A DNA stretch of 5,201 nucleotides from Planctomycetales bacterium (GCA_020050375.1 JAGVKR010000082.1:1-5201), one strand, 5' to 3'; shown: positions 1 to 4,950, counted from the first letter of the stretch. Notes: generated by a model not told the origin, from the letters alone. Numbers and translations are program-made.

Positions 1-516
1 ATGCGGCTCGATCAGGCCGGTCGTGATCTTGAGATCGGCCTCGATGTAGCGGGTGTCGATCCAGGCGGGAACTCCCTTGGGAGTCGTCCCGAGGTAGGTG
101 TGCTCAGCGAGCACTTTGCCGTGGTGGTTTTCACAGCGGTAGTTTTTGGCGATCTCCGGCCCAACGAGCTCGACCAGCTCGGCCCCTTCATTGGGCCGAT
201 GCAGGCCAGTGGCGATCAGGATCAGAATCTGATCGCGGGGAACGCCCGCCTGTTCGATTGTTTCGAGAATCGGCGGAAGTAGGAGCTTGTTGGGAACCGG
301 ACGCGTGATGTCGCAGATGACAATGCACGCCGACTTTTTTCCGCGGGCCAATTCAGCCAGGGAGGGCGTGCCGATCGGCTTTGCCAGCAACTGCCGCAGA
401 ACCTTTTCAGGCTCCTTCAACGGTGGGACCGACTTGATTGCCAGTGGCCCGACGACACGGTCGTCGGGCAATTCGACTTCGAGACCGGTTCGGCCGTACT
501 CCAGGGTCACGCGCAT
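1..516 (-). CDS. larA: LarA-family nickel-dependent lactate racemase, N-terminal part (cut by window edge)
   Basis: The reverse strand reads open from an ATG at 516 to the window edge, giving 172 residues. The translation carries LarA hallmarks: DITRPVPN at residues 69-76 (the family's D-x-TRPVP motif), ATGLHRP at 102-108 with H106, an ENHH stretch at 129-132, and GLIEPH at 167-172. By alignment from memory to Lactobacillus plantarum LarA, H106 corresponds to catalytic His108, and H172, the last codon in the window, to His174. LarA is a cytoplasmic enzyme that interconverts D- and L-lactate using a nickel-pincer nucleotide bound to a lysine; that lysine and the nickel-ligand histidine lie beyond the edge. 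Many planctomycete homologues may act on other 2-hydroxyacids, so the substrate is uncertain. No strong Shine-Dalgarno is visible; AAGAAG about 8 bases before the ATG is weak. It is divergent from pgpA. The family call is firm, the exact substrate is not. Confidence 0.88.
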   Translation of the reverse strand, partial: MRVTLEYGRTGLEVELPDDRVVGPLAIKSVPPLKEPEKVLRQLLAKPIGTPSLAELARGKKSACIVICDITRPVPNKLLLPPILETIEQAGVPRDQILILIATGLHRPNEGAELVELVGPEIAKNYRCENHHGKVLAEHTYLGTTPKGVPAWIDTRYIEADLKITTGLIEPH

Positions 517-561
517 GGATGTCGCTTCTTGTCGAGGCGGTTGTGGGTGGTTTGGATCGTT

Positions 562-586
562 GTTTCGAGTGTACTGCGCTCGAAAC
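562..586. promoter_or_regulatory. Interrupted palindrome in the larA/pgpA divergent region, candidate operator
   Basis: GTTTCGAG (562-569) and CTCGAAAC (579-586) are perfect reverse complements separated by 9 bp. The element sits in the spacer between divergent genes and covers the candidate larA -10 hexamer. The size (25 bp, one helical turn or slightly more between half-site centres) fits a dimeric repressor or activator site. No regulator gene lies in the window, so the binding protein is unknown. It could also be chance: an 8-bp repeat in about 220 bp is uncommon but not impossible. Confidence 0.35.
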
Positions 587-597
587 CCTCCGAACAA
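568..597 (-). promoter_or_regulatory. Possible larA promoter
   Basis: On the minus strand, TTGTTC (597-592) is followed after 18 bp by TACACT (573-568), a -10-like hexamer matching four of six consensus bases. Transcription would start near 561, leaving a leader of about 45 bases before the larA ATG at 516. The -35 match is poor (three of six), so this is a tentative call, helped by the palindrome that overlaps it. Confidence 0.3.
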
Positions 598-735
598 GCC
601 TCGCTCGCGGCTTCGCCGGGCACCGCAGTCGGCTGGCGACCGGCTCGCACTGGATCGATGGGGGCCCTATTATCCGCGAAGAACGGACCTCCCCCCACAG
701 TTGGCAGGTTCGCTGGCGTGACTGGGTAGCCACGC

Positions 736-1278
736 GTGGCCGGCAATCCTGCGAAGAAGCTCGGACTTCGAGCCTCAGGAGAAAACATCACGAACGACGC
801 GGCTGACCATAGGCAATCGGCTCTCGATCGCCTGATCCTGTTTTTGGCCACAGGCTTGGGTGTGGGGCGGATTCCGCGTGCGCCCGGAACGTTCGGCAGC
901 CTGGTCGGGTTGCCACTCGCCTGGGGAGTGCAATGCCTTCCGCCGACGTGGCAATACATCGCGACAGCGCTGGTGTTTGCGATCGGAGTTCCGATCTGCG
1001 AACGCGGGGCGCGATTGCTCCATGCCAAAGACCCGGGCGCCGTGGTCTTCGACGAAATCGCCGCCTTTCCCGTGATCTTTCTGTTTATGCCGTTTCAGAC
1101 CGCGACGGCGGTGGCAGGGTTCCTGCTGTTTCGGCTGTTCGATATTTCGAAACCGTGGCCCTGCCGACCGGTCGAGCGGCTCCCTGGCGGACTGGGAATC
1201 ATGGCCGACGACCTGGTGGCGGGACTGTATTCCGGCGCGGCCCTGTTGTGCGTTGCACGCTGGCTGCCACTGGGCTAA
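736..1278 (+). CDS. pgpA: Phosphatidylglycerophosphatase A
   Basis: PgpA removes the phosphate from phosphatidylglycerol phosphate to make phosphatidylglycerol at the inner membrane. With the GTG start at 736 the protein has 180 residues, near the usual 160-180. Family motifs are clear: RAPGTFGS at 48-55, DPGAVVFDE at 99-107 (the acidic catalytic segment), FRLFDISKPWP at 132-142 and MADDLVAG at 156-163. Hydrophobic segments at about 75-88, 109-131 and 160-178 fit a multi-spanning membrane protein. The GTG is the first possible start after an in-frame TAG at 727, but it has no Shine-Dalgarno. A good one, AGGAG at 777-781, lies five bases before an ATC codon at 787, so translation may start there and give 163 residues. 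folD follows 42 bp downstream on the same strand. The family identity is secure; the start is not. Confidence 0.93.
   Translation: MAGNPAKKLGLRASGENITNDAADHRQSALDRLILFLATGLGVGRIPRAPGTFGSLVGLPLAWGVQCLPPTWQYIATALVFAIGVPICERGARLLHAKDPGAVVFDEIAAFPVIFLFMPFQTATAVAGFLLFRLFDISKPWPCRPVERLPGGLGIMADDLVAGLYSGAALLCVARWLPLG
777..789 (+). promoter_or_regulatory. Shine-Dalgarno facing an ATC codon inside the annotated pgpA start
   Basis: AGGAG at 777-781 is followed by five bases and then ATC at 787-789, in frame with pgpA. Family homologues usually begin shortly before the ATG(F/L)G-type segment that here starts at residue 38, so a start at 787 would give a normal-length N-terminus. ATC is a very rare initiation codon. 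The alternative is that the AGGAG is fortuitous and the GTG at 736 is used. Confidence 0.3.
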
Positions 1279-1307
1279 CGTGCGCGAAACGGCAGGTTTC
1301 GAGTCAT

Positions 1308-1313
1308 AGAGGA
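1308..1313 (+). promoter_or_regulatory. Ribosome binding site of folD
   Basis: AGAGGA ends seven bases before the ATG at 1321 and fixes the folD start at that codon. Confidence 0.7.
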
Positions 1314-1320
1314 AAGTTGC

Positions 1321-2181
1321 ATGACAGCGCGGATCATTGACGGCAAAGCGATCGCCGACAAATTACGGGGCGAAATTGCCGCGCGTGTGGCGGAGTTCCG
1401 CGCGCAAACCCGCATCATCCCCCATCTGACGGCCGTGTTGACCGGCGACGACCCGGCCAGCGCCGTATATGTCCGCAACAAGCACCTGGCCTGCGAGAAG
1501 GCTGGCATCGGCAGCACGGTCGTCCGCCTCTCGGCCGAGACGTCGCAGACCGAATTGCTTGCGACGGTCGAACGGTTCAATCGCGATCCGGCGGTACATG
1601 GTATCCTCGTGCAGCTTCCGCTCCCGAAACAGATCAATCCGCAGGTGATTCTGGACGCGGTGACCCCGCTCAAAGACGTCGATTGTTTTCATCCGGAAAA
1701 CGTCGGCCGGCTCGTCCAGGGACGACCGCGGTTTCTTCCATGCACTCCGAGTGGCGTGCAGCAACTGCTGATCCACGAAAAGGTACCGGTCGCCGGCAGC
1801 CACGTCGTTATCATCGGCCGTAGCGAGATCGTCGGGAAGCCGCTGGCGTCGATGTTTATGCAAAAAGGGATGGCCGCCGACGCCACGGTAACTGTTTGTC
1901 ACAGTCGCACGCGCGACCTGGTGTCAATCACCAAAACGGCGGACATCCTCGTGGCGGCAATCGGCGTGGCGGAGTTTGTGAAGGCCGAAATGGTGAAGCC
2001 GGGGGCCGTGGTGATCGACGTCGGAATCAATCGCGTGGGCGAAAAGCTGGTCGGGGACGTCGACTTCGCCGGCGTGAGCCAGGTCGCCTCGGCGATCACG
2101 CCAGTCCCGCGCGGCGTGGGGCCGATGACGATCACGATGCTGTTGGAAAACACGCTGACGGCGGCGCGGTTACAGGGTTGA
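1321..2181 (+). CDS. folD: Bifunctional methylenetetrahydrofolate dehydrogenase / methenyltetrahydrofolate cyclohydrolase
   Basis: FolD is a cytoplasmic homodimer that oxidises 5,10-methylene-THF with NADP and hydrolyses the methenyl product to 10-formyl-THF, feeding purine and formyl-Met-tRNA synthesis. The protein has 286 residues, the normal family length. Visible motifs are the YVRNK segment at 50-54 with catalytic Lys54, GILVQLPLP at 94-102 with Gln98, KDVDCFHP at 118-125 with the conserved Asp121, PCTP at 140-143, the Rossmann-fold signature GRSEIVGKP at 166-174, CHSRT at 193-197, and PVPRGVGPMT at 261-270. The last motif has Arg where many homologues have Gly (PGGVGPMT); the rest of the motif is intact, so activity is expected. 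A good ribosome binding site precedes the ATG. It follows pgpA by 42 bp with no terminator between them, which suggests one transcript although the functions are unrelated. Confidence 0.97.
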   Translation: MTARIIDGKAIADKLRGEIAARVAEFRAQTRIIPHLTAVLTGDDPASAVYVRNKHLACEKAGIGSTVVRLSAETSQTELLATVERFNRDPAVHGILVQLPLPKQINPQVILDAVTPLKDVDCFHPENVGRLVQGRPRFLPCTPSGVQQLLIHEKVPVAGSHVVIIGRSEIVGKPLASMFMQKGMAADATVTVCHSRTRDLVSITKTADILVAAIGVAEFVKAEMVKPGAVVIDVGINRVGEKLVGDVDFAGVSQVASAITPVPRGVGPMTITMLLENTLTAARLQG

Positions 2182-2278
2182 TCAAAACGAGCGTGCGAAT
2201 CTGGATTAACCGCCCAATGACCGATCCGACGCAAATCCGACACTCTTGTGACAACCCCGGTTGCGCACCGGATAAGGC

Positions 2279-2308
2279 TTGACGGCTGACGACAGGACGG
2301 GGGACAAT
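2279..2308 (+). promoter_or_regulatory. Candidate promoter of the mntA-hepT operon
   Basis: TTGACG (2279-2284; five of six consensus bases) is followed after 18 bp by GACAAT (2303-2308; four of six). Transcription would begin near 2315, about 60 bases before the mntA ATG at 2377. A short inverted repeat, CCGGT (2257-2261) and ACCGG (2267-2271), lies just upstream of the -35 and might be an operator or a weak folD 3' hairpin; it is too short to decide. The 195-bp gap between folD and mntA holds no other gene that I can support. Confidence 0.45.
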
Positions 2309-2376
2309 CGGTGCGGCGCAAATGTCGTCGTCTACAACCGCATCGCTGCCGTCAGGCCAACTGTGGAGTCCAATCG

Positions 2377-2694
2377 ATGCCGCCTGTTGAAATGATCTCC
2401 GTGGTGCGCGAACTACTGCCGGCTTTCTGCCGGAAATGGAGCATCACCGAGTTGGCCCTTTTTGGATCAATTCTCGGCAGCGAGTTTCGATCCGACAGTG
2501 ACGTCGATGTCCTGGTTTCATTTTCAGGCGATGTCGAATGGGGACTGCTGGACCACGCGCGCATGCAGGATGAGCTCTCGCAGATATTTGGCCGTCGGGT
2601 CGATCTTGTCACGCGTCGAGCAGTTGAGCACAGTCATAACCGAATTCGCCGAGATGCGATATTGAATACGGCCGAGGTATTGTATGCCGCGTGA
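2377..2694 (+). CDS. mntA: MNT-domain nucleotidyltransferase antitoxin (MntA type)
   Basis: This 105-residue protein is a minimal nucleotidyltransferase. The defining pattern GS-x10-D-x-D is exact: G30 S31, then D42 and D44, with a third acidic residue, D76, in the strand RRVDLVTR. In characterised MntA-HepT pairs (type VII toxin-antitoxin) the MNT protein transfers AMP from ATP to a tyrosine of the HEPN toxin and inactivates it. A start at ATG 2377 is preferred because GGAG (2365-2368) sits eight bases upstream. A GTG at 2311 would add 22 Arg- and Cys-containing residues that do not look like the family; ATG 2392 is another possible start. Its end overlaps hepT by 11 bases, implying coupled translation. 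All catalytic acids are present, so it is probably functional. Confidence 0.9.
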   Translation: MPPVEMISVVRELLPAFCRKWSITELALFGSILGSEFRSDSDVDVLVSFSGDVEWGLLDHARMQDELSQIFGRRVDLVTRRAVEHSHNRIRRDAILNTAEVLYAA

Positions 2695-3019
2695 CGATGC
2701 CCTGCTCGTCGATATCCTTCGAGCGGCAAGACTCGGCGAAGAATTCGTCGGTGGCTACGACAAAGCCGCATTTCTTGCCGATCTCAAAACGCAATCGGCC
2801 GTGGTCCATCAACTTCTGGTAATTGGTGAAGCCGTGAAAAGTCTTTCGCAGTCGTTTTGCGTTGACCATCCGGAAGTGCCCTGGAAGGCGGTCGCCGGCA
2901 TGCGCGACGTGCTGATCCACCACTACAATGCAGTTGATCTGGAAGAGGTGTGGAAGACCGTTGTCACCGACGTACCTGAGCTGATCACGGCGGTCGAACA
3001 ACTGCTGCCGAAACAATGA
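2684..3019 (+). CDS. hepT: HEPN-domain RNase toxin (HepT, DUF86 family)
   Basis: The 111-residue, mostly helical protein carries the HEPN RNase signature R-x4-H-x-Y as RDVLIHHY: R74, H79 and Y81. In this family Arg and His form the RNA-cleaving site at a dimer interface, and the Tyr is the residue AMPylated by MntA. Supporting family features are IGEAVKSLS at 47-55 and the VPWKAVAGMRD run at 65-75. The ATG at 2684 lies inside the last codons of mntA and is preceded by CGAGG (2673-2677) at six bases' spacing, so the antitoxin is translated first and the toxin follows by coupling. Its stop is only four bases from the stop of the convergent acyl carrier protein gene. All motif residues are intact, so a live toxin is expected; the RNA target cannot be read from the sequence. 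Confidence 0.92.
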   Translation: MPRDDALLVDILRAARLGEEFVGGYDKAAFLADLKTQSAVVHQLLVIGEAVKSLSQSFCVDHPEVPWKAVAGMRDVLIHHYNAVDLEEVWKTVVTDVPELITAVEQLLPKQ

Positions 3020-3023
3020 TCGC

Positions 3024-3413
3024 TTAAGGCTGCACTGCGGCGCCAGCCAGCAATTCACTCCCTACGACTGCCGCAATGTCCGCGACGGTTAAAAGCTGGA
3101 GCGGTCGATCGAATTTTCGATCCTTCCAGTGTGAGACTTCGAGCAACGGAAAGCGCTGCTGTAGGCGATCGAGAGATTCCGTCATGAGCGTTCCGTCTGT
3201 TCCGACAGTCAGATCGTGGGCGGTCAAATCCTGAAAGCGGATCTTCACACCGAACGCGCGCTCGCAGCGAAAGCCCAAGTCGAGCAGGTCGAGCGATTCG
3301 CCCCCCAAGTCTGCGTCGAACCAGGCGTCGGTGGTGACCTCCGCCGGCTCCGCGCCGAGAACATCAGCGACAATCAATCGCACCTTTTCCAAAACATCTG
3401 CGTCGACAGGCAT
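3024..3413 (-). CDS. Acyl carrier protein, long form with an insertion before the last helix
   Basis: The 129-residue protein begins like a normal acyl carrier protein: helix I at about 4-20, then DADLGGESLDLLDL at 33-46. Ser40, in a GES-L-D context instead of the usual D-S-L, is the expected 4'-phosphopantetheine site, followed by FRCERAFGVKI at 48-58. Instead of going straight to the final helix there is an insertion of roughly 40 residues (about 65-105; it includes a TESLDRLQQRFP helix), and then LTVADIAAVV at 108-117, which matches the canonical TVxDL helix. I recall similar long ACPs in planctomycetes and some proteobacteria, usually beside lipid or polyketide enzymes, but here no acyl-chain enzyme is nearby. 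The ATG at 3413 is fixed by AAAGGAG (3421-3427) at seven bases' spacing. The gene starts three bases after the recombinase stop, so the two are probably co-translated. The carrier role is well supported; the pathway is unknown. Confidence 0.85.
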   Translation of the reverse strand: MPVDADVLEKVRLIVADVLGAEPAEVTTDAWFDADLGGESLDLLDLGFRCERAFGVKIRFQDLTAHDLTVGTDGTLMTESLDRLQQRFPLLEVSHWKDRKFDRPLQLLTVADIAAVVGSELLAGAAVQP

Positions 3414-3416
3414 CCG

Positions 3417-4112
3417 TTAACTCCTTTCGACTCTCGGGGAGCGCGGTTTACGTGACCGCATAAGAGGGCGGCTTGCGGTTGGTTTCGCGTCGGCGATCGC
3501 GTCCGCCAAGGCGGAGTACGACTCGTCGACGAACTCGGCATAGACGCTCGTCACCATCGGGTGAGCGTGGCCGAGCTGACGCTGGACGAAGAGCAGATTG
3601 CTGCCGGTGCGCAGGTAGGCGAGGTAGCCATACGTGTGCCTGAGCAACTGAACGCTGGCGCGCCTTCCGAGATCGGCTTCGGTCAGAATCCGCACAACCC
3701 GCCGATAAAGAGCCGTGCGTTCGTAGGGGCGGCCACGTTCGTTCAAAATGAATGGCTGCGATCGATCTCTTGGATTGACGCCGTCGCCGAGACAAGTGGG
3801 CCGAGTTTCGGAAACGTAACGTCGCAGCAGGTCGACGAGTCGGGCCGGAATATAGACCGTGCGATCTTCACGTGGCGTTCCGCGAATCTCGAACGCCGGT
3901 TGTGCGCCGAGCCGAACATCGGCCAGCGCGAGTCGGCAGAACTCGGAGTTCCGCAGCCCGGAGTACAAAAGCGACTCGACGATGATCCGATCAACGGCGG
4001 CCGCGGGCCCCTCGTCGTCCGACTCGGCGTGAGCGAGGCGCGCTTCGAGGGCAGCGACTTCTTCAAGTGACAGGAACATTTCCCGAGTGATCTTCCACGG
4101 CTCGCGAGTCAT
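3417..4112 (-). CDS. Tyrosine recombinase, catalytic domain only
   Basis: The 231-residue protein belongs to the XerC/D-type tyrosine recombinase (phage integrase) family. Counting from the ATG at 4118 (two residues longer), it has Arg I in SGLRNSE (R56), Arg II in LLRHTYG (R160, H161), His III in QLGHAHP (H184) and the nucleophile in SVYAEF (Y193), with spacings close to XerD. Two catalytic positions differ: the HxxR histidine is Gln157, and the beta-hairpin lysine is missing from RGTPREDR (Thr81 where GK is usual). The N-terminal core-binding domain of typical 300-residue integrases is absent; the protein starts at the catalytic domain (MFLSLEEVAALEA). A basic Arg/Ser/Pro-rich tail follows from about 212. 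I chose ATG 4112 because GGAG (4122-4119) is six bases upstream, whereas ATG 4118 abuts it. It has its own promoter and operator and precedes an ACP gene by three bases. Target site and activity are unknown. Confidence 0.85.
   Translation of the reverse strand: MTREPWKITREMFLSLEEVAALEARLAHAESDDEGPAAAVDRIIVESLLYSGLRNSEFCRLALADVRLGAQPAFEIRGTPREDRTVYIPARLVDLLRRYVSETRPTCLGDGVNPRDRSQPFILNERGRPYERTALYRRVVRILTEADLGRRASVQLLRHTYGYLAYLRTGSNLLFVQRQLGHAHPMVTSVYAEFVDESYSALADAIADAKPTASRPLMRSRKPRSPRVERS
3421..3427 (-). promoter_or_regulatory. Ribosome binding site of the ACP gene, inside the recombinase gene
   Basis: On the minus strand AAAGGAG spans 3427-3421, within the last sense codons of the recombinase, seven bases before the ACP ATG. 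It is the strongest Shine-Dalgarno in the window and indicates translational coupling with efficient ACP translation. Confidence 0.75.
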
Positions 4113-4118
4113 GCGCAT

Positions 4119-4122
4119 CTCC
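4119..4122 (-). promoter_or_regulatory. Ribosome binding site deciding the recombinase start
   Basis: GGAG on the minus strand (4122-4119) directly touches the ATG at 4118 but lies six bases from the in-frame ATG at 4112, which favours the second ATG. Confidence 0.6.
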
Positions 4123-4127
4123 GATGA

Positions 4128-4159
4128 GTAATGTTGCGTTATTGATAACGCAACATTAC
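4128..4159. promoter_or_regulatory. Perfect 15-bp-arm inverted repeat over the recombinase promoter (operator or recombination site)
   Basis: GTAATGTTGCGTTAT (4128-4142) and ATAACGCAACATTAC (4145-4159) are exact reverse complements around a TG centre. The 32-bp element covers most of the promoter spacer, the whole -10 hexamer and the predicted transcription start, so a protein bound here would block RNA polymerase. Read another way, outer arms of 12 bp around an 8-bp core (TATTGATA) resemble the layout of tyrosine recombinase crossover sites such as lox. The sequence shows the palindrome and its place; which protein binds it is inference. A transcription terminator is unlikely because no U-tract follows on either strand. 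Confidence 0.8.
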
Positions 4160-4170
4160 AGATCTGTCAA
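4142..4170 (-). promoter_or_regulatory. Sigma-70-type promoter of the recombinase-ACP operon
   Basis: On the minus strand a perfect TTGACA (4170-4165) is followed after the optimal 17 bp by TATCAA (4147-4142; four of six bases of TATAAT). The predicted start near 4135 gives a leader of about 20 bases to the ribosome binding site and ATG 4112. The promoter begins 28 bp after the end of the terminator of the upstream gene, so it is a self-contained transcription unit. Confidence 0.7.
4158..4167. promoter_or_regulatory. 10-bp palindrome overlapping the -35 element
   Basis: ACAGATCTGT is a perfect palindrome that shares its left end with the right arm of the 32-bp inverted repeat and its right end with the TTGACA hexamer. 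It may be a second, independent regulator site or an extension of the first operator. Ten-base palindromes arise by chance at modest frequency, so the case rests on its position. Confidence 0.35.
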
Positions 4171-4197
4171 GGGTATTACACGCGCCGTCTGCGCAGC

Positions 4198-4230
4198 AAA
4201 AAAGCCCGGCTTCACTGGGAAACCGGGCTT
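4198..4230 (-). terminator. Rho-independent terminator of the DUF1080 gene
   Basis: On the minus strand AAGCCCGG (4230-4223) pairs perfectly with CCGGGCTT (4209-4202). Three further base pairs (TTC 4211-4213 with GAA 4219-4221) close a five-base loop above one mismatch. The stem runs into six T residues on the minus strand (4203-4198). The T-tract is on one side only, so it terminates minus-strand transcription, that is, the DUF1080 gene ending at 4321, and it insulates the recombinase promoter just beyond. Confidence 0.85.
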
Positions 4231-4261
4231 CGTTGCGTGGTCGTGACGTTGTCGAAAACTA

Positions 4262-4319
4262 CGCCTTGCGTCCTGCGAGGGCTTCAGGGGGCTCACGCCC
4301 CCCGCTCGCCAGGGGAGCG
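4262..4319. repeat. GC-rich hairpin pair after the DUF1080 gene, probable dispersed intergenic repeat
   Basis: GGGGGC (4287-4292) and GCCCCC (4297-4302) form a six-pair stem with a TCAC loop. Next to it CGCTC (4303-4307) pairs with GAGCG (4315-4319). No T-tract follows, so this is not a classical terminator. The motif (GGGGGC, TCAC, GCCCCC, followed by CGCTCGC) resembles REP-like intergenic repeats I recall from Pirellula-type genomes, but only one copy is in this window, so repeat status is inference. It could also stabilise the 3' end of the DUF1080 mRNA. Confidence 0.4.
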
Positions 4320-4320
4320 A

Positions 4321-4950
4321 TCAATCCGGTAACGGCTTGACCATGATGTTCTTGTAGCGGGCGACGCTCTTGGGGTCGTGGGCCTGGATGGCGAAGCTCC
4401 CTTTGCCCAGGCGACGGTTGCCGGTCACGCCATCCGGCTCGACGAATTCGTACAACTTCTTGTCGTTGATACTGACGGTGACATTCTTCCCTTTGACGAT
4501 GATGTGATACGTGTACCACTCATTGTCGCTCACCGGCGTGCTGAACAGCTTGACGACATTGTACAGGCTTCCCGACTTAACCGGGTCGCCGTGCGTCTGA
4601 TTGACCTGCACTTCGTGTCCGAAGCTGGGGAATTTTTCGGTGTCGACCAGTTTTGTGTGAAAATAGAGCCCCGAATTGCTGCCGGGGGTCGTCAGGCAAT
4701 CGGTCTTGAACTCGAAGTTCTTGAACTCCTTGTCGGTGAACAAATGCGAGCGCTGCGGCGGGAGGACGATCTCACCGTTGTCGATCGTCCAGACCGCTCC
4801 TTCGCTCGCCTTCCAGCCGGTGAAATCTTTGCCATTGAAGAGGCTAATCCAGCCTTCGGGAACGGGCTTTTCCTCGGCGTAGAGGGCGAAGGCACCCATT
4901 CCCAGGACTCCAGCCACGAGCGCCAACAGTGCGACATAAGGTCGATTCAT
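4321..4950 (-). CDS. Secreted DUF1080 protein (3-keto-disaccharide hydrolase-like)
   Basis: The 209-residue protein starts at ATG 4950, preceded by GGAG (4962-4959) at eight bases' spacing; a GTG at 4983 would add 11 residues ahead of the signal peptide and is less likely. Residues 1-25 form a Sec signal peptide with a hydrophobic core (about 5-24) and a likely cleavage after ALYA. The mature part is a single DUF1080 domain of concanavalin-like fold: WISLFNGKDFTGW at 34-46, WTIDNGEIV, SNSGLYFHTK, GHEVQVN, GSLYN, a YHIIVKG strand with INDKKLYEF, and the closing strand YKNIMVKPL. The family is greatly expanded in planctomycetes and includes enzymes hydrolysing 3-keto-glycosides outside the cytoplasm; many members are uncharacterised, so the substrate is not assignable. 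A terminator follows. The gene is 73 bp downstream of an unidentified gene on the same strand and could share its transcript. Confidence 0.9.
   Translation of the reverse strand: MNRPYVALLALVAGVLGMGAFALYAEEKPVPEGWISLFNGKDFTGWKASEGAVWTIDNGEIVLPPQRSHLFTDKEFKNFEFKTDCLTTPGSNSGLYFHTKLVDTEKFPSFGHEVQVNQTHGDPVKSGSLYNVVKLFSTPVSDNEWYTYHIIVKGKNVTVSINDKKLYEFVEPDGVTGNRRLGKGSFAIQAHDPKSVARYKNIMVKPLPD

Noticed and set aside
287..721. Long plus-strand open frame opposite larA and its upstream region
   Set aside because: Most of it is antisense to the clearly recognisable LarA frame, and the product has no family-like features.
2257..2271. CCGGT/ACCGG inverted repeat as a folD terminator
   Set aside because: The stem is only five pairs and no T-tract follows, so it does not qualify as a Rho-independent terminator.
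2217..2282. Small open frame of 21 codons between folD and mntA starting at ATG 2217
   Set aside because: No ribosome binding site, no recognisable motif, and its end overlaps the candidate mntA -35.
2311..2376. N-terminal extension of mntA from GTG 2311
   Set aside because: The extra 22 residues are unlike the family, GTG has no Shine-Dalgarno, and it would lie at the predicted transcription start. ATG 2377 has a good GGAG.
4128..4159. The long palindrome as a bidirectional terminator
   Set aside because: There is no T-tract on either side and it coincides with a promoter rather than a gene end.
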